Shown: positions 56,859 through 64,000 of the stretch, piece by piece
Layout: each line of letters begins with the position of its first letter
Numbering within the stretch: the first letter of the stretch is position 1
DNA from: Erythrocercus mccallii
Lineage: Eukaryota > Chordata > Aves > Passeriformes > Dicruridae
Reading direction: 5' to 3'
Length of the DNA stretch: 64,000 bases
Assembly: GCA_013397435.1 (NCBI GenBank)
Contig: VZRG01000529.1
Location: 1 to 64,000 of the forward strand
Translations under genes and position numbers: made by a program
The notes under the pieces: generated by a model
What the model was told of the DNA's origin: nothing
The model's database searches: none
Seen by the model: only the letters and a program-made list of their open reading frames with translations

Positions 56859-58479
56859 CTATTTCTGACTGGTATTGCTCTCACTGAGAAGAAAATGAAG
56901 CTCTGTGGTGTGATGAGACTGATGAAGGATGCAGAGGGCTTTGTTTGCTACCTCATTTTCTTGCCTGCTTCCCCTCACTCTGAATTAGGATCCCCTTTAG
57001 GCCAAGGGACACCAGAGGCGCTCTGCAGCTATAAATCCATGGAACTCCACAGAGGTGTGGAGCTGTAAGAACCATTTCCTTCCTCCCTAGCTTTACAGCA
57101 AAAAAGCCCCACATACTGTCCTACTGTTTCCCATCAGTGGCCCAAATTCTGCTCCCTGCAGCACCAGTGCAGCCTCCTGGAATTGGTGGAGCTGTTCCAG
57201 GCCTGCAGCAGCATGGGATGGGGATGGGAGCTCCTGCAGGGCCGGCTCTGCTGCTGGCGGGGCGCTCCTCACATCTGCGCCTTTTATGACGAGCCAGCAG
57301 AATCCCTCCAGAGCTGCTGGGTTTTTATGGCAGGCAGAAGAATCAAAGCACTCTCAGTGGGTTAAAATTTAGAAAATCTGGAGGTACAAATGAATGAAAA
57401 GGAGACGTGGGATGTGTGATGTGGCCTTAACCGTTGTAGTGCCGTCAAATCGTAAGTGCAGCTGGAAGTGATCTCTGGAATGCTGGAGGCCAACATCAGT
57501 CCAAAGAGAGCCCAAAGAGGGCTCTTACAGCTTCTGTGACTGTGTCTAAATTGGAGCCTGAATGCCTCTTCCCATTCACAACTCCACATTATTGTATTGC
57601 ATTGCAGTGTTGCTCCATTAGCACTCTTCTTCTGTTTCATAGAAAGTTTGGGGGAGGTTGTGCTTTTTTAACCCTTGCAGGTAGTGCTACCTTGCTTTAT
57701 GGTGTCCGTTCATGTCTCTTCATTGTTTTTCAGAAAGACAGTTCCTTATTATTGCTATATTAATTCCATTTTGTTTTTTCAAACTTCATCTCCTAAACAG
57801 GAGTGACCTACCTTAATGATACTTCATTAGCTACAAGCAACTAAAATAAATAATTTTATTTCTTTAAAAATTCCCTGGCCATTGCAATGGTACTTCACAC
57901 ATATTTATGATTCCTTTCAACTGGGCTGGTTCAGGGGACCTGTGGAGCACCTGGAGGGTCAGTACTGGTCTTTGTAAGATAAAATAGCTGAGCCACGAGG
58001 TTTCCTTTCTGGGCAAGGCAAAAAGATGCTTGAGAAAATGTGCCAGATATTCCAGAGCAGAAAAAATAAATCTGTTCTCCAGGAAAGCTGGAAACATTAA
58101 TGCCCAGTGGCTCATCCAGGGCTTGGTAGAGGGGTTCAGATGGTGCAGCTTGGACACAGTATTTGTAACCTGCTCACACCAGTGATGCATCTTATAAGTT
58201 CCTGAACTCTGGGAACTGTAGCTGCTTAGCCAGTGATCAATATATGCTTTTAGAAAGAATCTAGTTGAGGAATAGTGGGTGTTAAATAAATAAATAAATG
58301 TTCTGTATTCTGATTCAAAAATATATCTCTACCTGTGCTAAAAAAGCATCAAAATATGAAGGTCATTATAAATAACCAAGCTCAAGTAGATGTTTTTAAT
58401 ACTTGGCTCAAGTTGATTCAGAACTGAGGCTGTTTCCTTCCATGGCACTTCCTGTGCTTTAACAAACAACCACCAGACA
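56859..58479. other. non-coding stretch, no gene recognised
   Basis: No exon or transposon recognised. A short (AAAT)n lies at 58283-58299. Confidence 0.4.
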
Positions 58480-59350
58480 ATTAATCTGAAAGGGCCTCAG
58501 ATGCCCCGGCCAAGCCGCTGATGTGAGTAATGGTTATGGCCCCACGTAATACACAAGGATCATAAACAGTTAATCTTCACCAAAAGGGAGAGTGAAATAT
58601 TGTTTGATATCATTTTTAATAAAGAGAATAAATTAGGCTTTAAATATCATAACGCATCTTTAAACGCTGGTTACAGCTCCTGCACGCAGGGTGAATTAGC
58701 AACTGAATGAGCGTGTCAGGGGTTATCTGCTGAATTATTACCTCCCAGTCCACTTTGCATTATGCTGGCCCTTGTGTCCATGAGACCTGGCGAGCTGGCC
58801 ACCTGCTTGTGATGGCTGTCCAGATAACCAGCTTTGTCTGAGAAATTAAAATGGTGCCTTTAATCTTGTCGTTAATTCCTAATTCCACCAGTAACGTGAG
58901 GGACGAGCGCATTGTTCTCCTCTGGCCACGTATTGATATTTTAGGGTTTGACGATGTCCTATCTCGCTGAGATGGCAAATTTAACTCTTCAGGTCTGGCC
59001 TGTAAACGCAGTTTATTATCCACCATAAATCCAGTGTTGGGAAACGGAAAAAGGAAGGGGTTAAAATGGAATTCAGTGCACACGTCCCTTCCCTCTGGCT
59101 GTGCATCAGATTGAATTCTAAGAAAGATTGATGGTGGGCTTTAAAATTAATTGCAAGTACAATTGTTATTATTAATACACATGAATATAGATCTAATAAA
59201 GCTATGCAAGTCTTAGGAATAACCATGCCAGGAGAGGTAAATCAGATGTAAATGCCTAGTTTGATGCTATTTATACAATAATGCCCACCTTTGCTACAAT
59301 GCTGTCATCAGGAGCAAGAAATAATCATTAGAGCCATTGATGCAATGAGG
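58480..59350. promoter_or_regulatory. long candidate conserved regulatory block
   Basis: About 870 bases without repeats, rich in homeodomain cores: GACAATTAATCTG near 58477, ACAGTTAATC near 58567, TTTTTAATAAAG near 58614, GCATTATGC near 58757, GTTAATTCCTAATTCC near 58871, AAAATTAATTGC near 59142 and ATAATCATTAG near 59322. CpGs are unusually well kept for AT-rich DNA (58500-58545, 58650-58695, 58895-58935). Retained CpGs plus TAAT clusters are typical of strongly conserved vertebrate enhancers. No coding frame. Confidence 0.45.
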
Positions 59351-60353
59351 CTGATTTTCTTGGGGTTTTGGGCAATCTGTGAGAAACAACTCCTGGCTCC
59401 CCAGAGCAGCAGTTGTGGGAAGTGATGCTGTCCCTCCCTGCCCAAGGTGGTGGTTTGTGTGCTCTGATCTCCCCTACTCCTTTAGGAGCTCCACGGAGTC
59501 AGTGAGCAAACTGGCAGCACTGCTGGAGCCTTGCAGTGCCTCAGTTCTCCTCTTTCCACATCTGAGAGCACTCCATGATCTCACCTTGAGGATCAGAGGT
59601 CCACGAGCCGCATGCTAATTGATGTACAGCTCACACTCATTTGAAAACAAGCAAGGTATTTCCCCCATTTTTTCCAAGCAGAGGGACAAGCTGGGCTTGC
59701 TGGCAGGCTGCTGCACCCCCAGAACAGCCCTGTGGAAGCCACTGGTAGCCTGGGGAAGTCACTGCTGTGACCATGCACAGAGCCCAGCGTGGGGCAGAGC
59801 CCTGGGCTGGCTCGGGAGCGTTCCCAACGAGCAGCCTCGTGCCTGGAGCATCCCACAGTGGGAACAAACACAACCGAGCTGCTGCCAGGGCCCAGGCTGG
59901 TGCTGCTGCACATCCGCACCCTGTGCTGCTCAGACACAGGGCAAGGATCCCCACACAGTGCCTGTGACTTTCTCCAAGCCCAGCATCCTCCCTTCCTTGT
60001 CCTCAGGGAAAAAGCCCCTGAGTGAGGGGTGGCTCCTCCATCCTCCCAGTGGTAGTGGCAACTGAAGGAAAATCAGTTCCTGTATTTCTGCTTCCTGCTG
60101 TTCACATGCCTTATTAATTATACAACCTAAAGCATATTTCCAGAAATATGCACGTTTCTCTTTTGAAAAAAATCCTACATTTTGCTCTTCATGGTGAAAA
60201 AAGGGGCAGAACTTGAGAAGATGAGGAAAAAATAGAACCAGAACAGTTTTCTTTGTCAAGAATTATTTGATCTTTTTATTTTTGAGGGGGAGGGAGGAAA
60301 TCCTAAACTTTGCATTTCAATGGATTTTTTTATTATTATAAATCCATCTGTGC
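59351..60353. other. non-coding, GC-richer stretch
   Basis: Frames of 148 codons on + (59619-60065) and 114 on - (59593-59937) overlap each other in GC-rich sequence. Neither shows a recognisable domain. Confidence 0.4.
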
Positions 60354-60376
60354 TCACACACACACACACACACACA
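60354..60376. repeat. (CA)n microsatellite, about 11 copies
   Basis: Uninterrupted CA dinucleotides following GCT. Confidence 0.95.
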
Positions 60377-60389
60377 AGTCTTTTCTGTT

Positions 60390-60790
60390 CTGTACAAGGC
60401 ACAATTTAAGGCATCTTTCAGAAATAAATGGCAGAACAAATGTTATTGTTATTCCCAATATACAGATGTTTATTCTTATCTTTCCCCCCCCTCCCTTTCT
60501 TTATTTTTATTACTGTCTTCTTGGTGACATCATAAGTAGGACTTGTCTCTTTATCGTCTTGCAAAGACTTTTGTTTTCTGGGACAGGAGCCTATTATGTC
60601 GTCACAGGCTGGAACAGTAATAATCTCCCCCCTTGCTTGGAAGTCTTCATAGAAGACAATGAAAGAAACCATATTGTTTTCTGCTGGCACTAAATAAAGG
60701 AAGCAAGGGAATCTGAAGGGGGAAAAATTACCCGGGAGGGGCAGTCACTCTGGCATTTTGCTTTCTAAATTAATGTTTGGGGTAAAGAGA
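60390..60790. promoter_or_regulatory. candidate conserved non-coding block
   Basis: Repeat-poor block with GAACAAATGTTATTGTTATTCCC near 60434 (SOX-like ATTGTT), GGTGACATCATAAG near 60522 (CRE/AP-1-like TGACATCA), TGTCGTCACAGG near 60598 and CTAAATTAATGTTTGG near 60765. Only a C8 run at 60484-60491 breaks it. Function is inferred. Confidence 0.3.
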
Positions 60791-62370
60791 GGGAGGCTTT
60801 CCACACTTAACAGACAATGAAGGACAGCTTAATTGCTAGGTCAGACATCAGGCTGAGTGGCACATCAGGTGAGAGGACCTGATCCTGGAGGGAGCTGGGC
60901 ACGTTTGGGAATGATCTTCCCTCCCTTGTGGTGTACACTGCTGTGGTTTGCCTTCGGCACGAAGGGACTTTTTGTGCTGGAGTTTGTGCTGCCCCAGCTC
61001 TCCAGGAGCTGTTCTGGTGCTGCCCTGACCTCTCCAGCTGTGCCGCACCTCCCTGCAGCTGGGTGAGTGGGGCTTTCACACGTGGGGAGGCTCCTCCTCT
61101 TGCTCTTCAAGCAACAGGAGCAAGAAGAAGAGAGCAAGAGAGCAAGAGAGTTGGCACAACCTTGCCCTTTCATTTTCCTTCAACATTCAGTGTCCAGGGG
61201 AACCTTTGAAATACTCAAGAGTTTGCCTGTACCTTTCTCAGGGTGACAGGCACACACCCTGACCAGAATCTGACTTTATTCTTACTACAGAACCTAAACA
61301 CTCTCTCCAGGTTCTGGGATGCTCTCCTCTTTGGCTTTCCCTGAAGGAATAAGGGCGGGTTCCAACCCCCAGGATAGGAACCTGCCCTGGAGGATGTGCC
61401 AGCTCCAAAGGCAACGTCCACCTAAGGCCTATTACCCTGCAGAGGAAGTGCATATGTAGTTATGATGATGAGCATCTGAGCCATCTTCCAGCTTCTCTAC
61501 CTTCTCCTTTCTCCCTCTGGTCAGACAGAGATGGTTTCTTGAGAAAAAAGGGTGATGCAGCAGAAGGAGAGTATTTTGAATAGGTAGGATTTTTTTCTTC
61601 CTGTAGGAAAAAGAACTACTGAAACAAAAGCCTTTTTTTTCTTCTCCTCATCCATATATTGGGAGACAAGCAGCTAATCCCCTTACTTACTCTAACACTG
61701 TGCAGCAAAGAAGGCAATATAATCATATCATGAGGGAATTCAGCGTTCTTCACACCCTGCCTGCCTCTCTGGGAGTTGCTGTGTCTACTCTGTTATCCCT
61801 TTTTATCTCTTATTTTCAGACATATTGAAGTGCTTGAAAGGAGAGATAATGTATACAAAATAAATGTACATTAAACTAATACAATGGCACAAGAGTGAGC
61901 CTTGTATCCCAGTTATTAAATGAAAGCCAGAGGAAGAAAATTGCGTGTATGGGGCCAAAGTTTCTAGGATAGGCTTTGCTCCAGCTGGAGAGACCTTGTT
62001 GTGAGTAGGGCACCAGCTGGGAAGGAGAGAGATCTGTTCTGTTTCTGTTCCTGCCATCGACCTGCTCTCTGACCTTACCTCTCTTCTTTGTTTTCTCTCG
62101 ACAGCTAAAAATATCAGCTCACCTAAAAAGCAGCTTTTGCTTCTCATTCTTTTGGAGCCTGGCTGGGCTGTTTGCTCTAAAAAGTCTCAAGTTCCAGACT
62201 TCCCTGAGCAATAATGAAATTTCCTGGCCTCATCAGGTCTGGGGCTTCTGCATGAGGCAAATTGACAGTGCTTGTCATCTCCTCAGTCATAGACAGCAAG
62301 GGTTGGAAAACAGCAGCCCAGTGGTGCTAGCCCTCTCACTGGTAGTTCTGGTTCAAAACCCCCAAAGAAT
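60791..62370. other. non-coding stretch, minor repeats
   Basis: An imperfect (GAGCAA)/(GAA) purine repeat occupies about 61117-61150. A good acceptor-like TTATTTTCAG| at 61819 is followed by an 18-codon open segment ending TAA, with an AATAAA at 61859-61864. This could be a small terminal exon but is more likely chance. Confidence 0.3.
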
Positions 62371-62455
62371 ATTTTATTTTATTTTATTTTATTTTATTTT
62401 ATTTTATTTTATTTTATTTTATTTTATTTTATTTTATTTTATTTTATTTTATTTT
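62371..62455 (+). repeat. (ATTTT)17 pentanucleotide microsatellite
   Basis: Seventeen perfect ATTTT units with no interruption, then TTAAAT. Perfect pentanucleotide arrays of this length are usually length-polymorphic. It reads as a FILFY-type peptide in one frame, which is an artefact. Confidence 0.98.
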
Positions 62456-64000
62456 TAAATCTAAGGAATCACTCATATCTATAGATTGATCTGAAAATAT
62501 CCTTCTAGGCAGTCCCATCAGCACTGAAATGAATCCCTTTAAGAATAATGATCCCAGAGGAATATTTAAGGTGCTGTGTGAAGTGATGCAGAGCTCTGTC
62601 CATGAGCAGAGAAAAGTTTTCCATTGAGGTGACTATTTTCCAGTAAGTTTGCTGTGCCTGTTCCTGTGTCAAATTTGGTTTTCATGAATAGCTCTTAGAG
62701 AAAGCAATGTCTTCCACCTTAGGAAGGTAATCTCTTCTGGATTGGCCTTGGCTCTGTTTCCACCTGATAGCAGATGGAAACCTCTGGACTGGGAGCATGT
62801 TGTGTGGTTTGGAGAGAGTCACAGTGCACATTTCTGGCTGGGAGAAGATGGCCACAGATGCTTGTCCAGAGGCAAAGCTGCGTGGAATGAGGCCTCTCTA
62901 TTCACAAATTGCATTCCTCCTCTCTCCCCCCCTCCTCCCCAACAAGTGACATTTTTCATCCTCTTTGTGCCTCCAGCCTGAATCCTGAACACCTTTCTCA
63001 AGGCGTTGGCTTTTGCTTGCAGCACTGGGCAGATTTATCCCTCCTGTGGGGCTTCAGTTTGGTTCTTACCCCAGTGCTCAGAAATTCTGCTTCTCCTGGC
63101 AATGATATGGCAAAGGCACTATTGCTTGAAACCCAGAAAAGGCAGGAATCCTTGTGACATTTCAGTACAGCCCTCCCTGAGAAGGGATGCCACATCATCC
63201 CCTCCTGTTCTGCAATGTCAGAAAAGTTGTCAAAGAACTGGAAAATCCCACATAGGGAGAAAAAGACAATTTAAGATCAGATAATTTGGTCATGAAGTCC
63301 AGGTAAATGTATGGATGGATTTAGTAATTTTTGAGTGGTGGGTTCACCAGGCATCTCCAGAAGGGCACATGTCACAGGCTTGTCCCTTTAGCAGGGAAAG
63401 GTCTCATTGCTTAATATGTGCCCACACATCACAACAAGTGAGAGCAGAAATAACCTGAATCACCCTTAAAACCAGCCCTTTATAGTTGGTGGCACAAATA
63501 CAAAACTCATTCATTGACTTCTGGATGTTTTATCATAAGAAAAGTCTGCATCCCCTGTTTAACACGTCAGTAACTCTCTGCAATATCCATACAGGTTTTC
63601 AGTTTCAAGCTCTTGTTTTCTAGGTCAGACCTGCAGAAAAGTACAGCTTCAGAGCTGATGCATTCACATAATAATCTGACTTTTTCAGAGGAGTTCTTGG
63701 CATCTAACACAATCCTAGTGAAGTGGCCACTGTGTATCCAGCACCCAGCCTGCTGAGTGCTGCTGGAAAGCTGGATCTGCTGATACACCACATTTATTCG
63801 AACACCTGGTGGTCTATGACTCCTAATTTTTATAGAGACTCTCTGGCATTCCATCAGTATCCTCATCTGTTTTGTCTTTTCAGTTTACTAACCAGGCATC
63901 TGTGTCTCCATCCTCTTTCCGTCTGTAAAACCTACTCCATAGAGAGCAGTTCTTATGGACAAGAAGGTCCTGGGTGAAAACATTCTGAACTGATATGTGT
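62456..64000. other. non-coding stretch to window end
   Basis: No gene recognised. A pyrimidine run (CTCTCCCCCCCTCCTCCCC) lies near 62921-62940. An acceptor-like TTTTGTCTTTTCAG| ends at 63883 with no convincing exon after it. Open frames are short. Confidence 0.4.

Noticed and set aside
61820..61874. Small terminal exon with AATAAA
   Set aside because: Eighteen codons plus an AATAAA embedded in the frame is weak. AT-rich sequence gives this by chance.
63884..63950. Exon after the TTTTGTCTTTTCAG acceptor
   Set aside because: No donor and no long open frame follow before the window ends.
1..64000. CRISPR arrays, phage, insertion sequences, operons
   Set aside because: No regularly spaced repeats with unique spacers, no bacterial-type gene packing and no ribosome-binding sites. 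The sequence is vertebrate.

Overview
This looks like vertebrate nuclear DNA, most probably from a bird. The evidence is several 3'-end fragments of CR1-type LINEs, with the conserved phrase about a 'CCTGCCATGGGCAGGGACA' core and ATTCTATGA-like ends. There are also two old MIR-type SINE fragments. No mammalian L1 or Alu-like sequence was seen, interspersed repeat density is very low, and dinucleotide repeats and A/T tracts are dispersed. A turtle or crocodile cannot be excluded from sequence reading alone. There are no bacterial, plasmid, phage or CRISPR features, and no operons. Most open reading frames are short, overlap in several frames, and often need non-ATG starts. I regard nearly all of them as chance.

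No complete gene is visible. The best coding candidate is a 64-bp internal exon at 26833-26896 on the + strand, with a strong acceptor and a good donor. It would place at least part of the window inside an intron of a + strand gene, but I do not recognise the peptide. Weaker splice-like or exon-like signals lie at 13416-13561 (-), 48850-49062 (-), 46748-46803 (+) and 61820-61874 (+).

The window otherwise reads like a gene desert or long introns around a developmental gene. AT-rich blocks dense in homeodomain (TAAT), POU octamer, SOX-like and K50-homeodomain (TAATCC) motifs are spaced through it. They lie near 4.7, 8.5-9.0, 13.0-13.6, 16.9-17.2, 23.0-23.3, 35.6-36.0, 40.0-40.3, 43.0-43.3, 44.9-45.7, 48.4-49.1, 50.1-50.6, 54.0, 55.8-56.1, 58.5-59.4 and 60.4-60.8 kb. 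Several contain perfect inverted repeats. I call them candidate conserved non-coding elements (possible enhancers). Without an alignment this is inference.

The most promoter-like stretch is 23.3-24.1 kb. It has raised CpG content, two closely spaced RFX X-boxes and an inverted CCAAT box. A second CpG-rich patch lies at 21.65-21.9 kb, and weaker ones at 4.0-4.5 kb and 41.58-41.85 kb.

The clear repeats are CR1 fragments at 11.8, 14.2-14.5, 18.2-18.4, 33.65-33.8 and 56.6-56.9 kb (a doubtful one at 47.6 kb), and MIR fragments at 14.0 and 19.5 kb. Minisatellites lie at 32.7 and 43.7 kb. Microsatellites include (GA)n at 20.0 kb, (TG)n at 31.9 kb, (CA)n at 60.4 kb and a pure 17-copy (ATTTT)n at 62.4 kb. 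A short segment at about 24.13-24.40 kb ends in AATAAA plus A17 and looks like the 3' end of a processed retrocopy. I did not find evidence of a new multi-gene biological system. The interest here is regulatory and structural.
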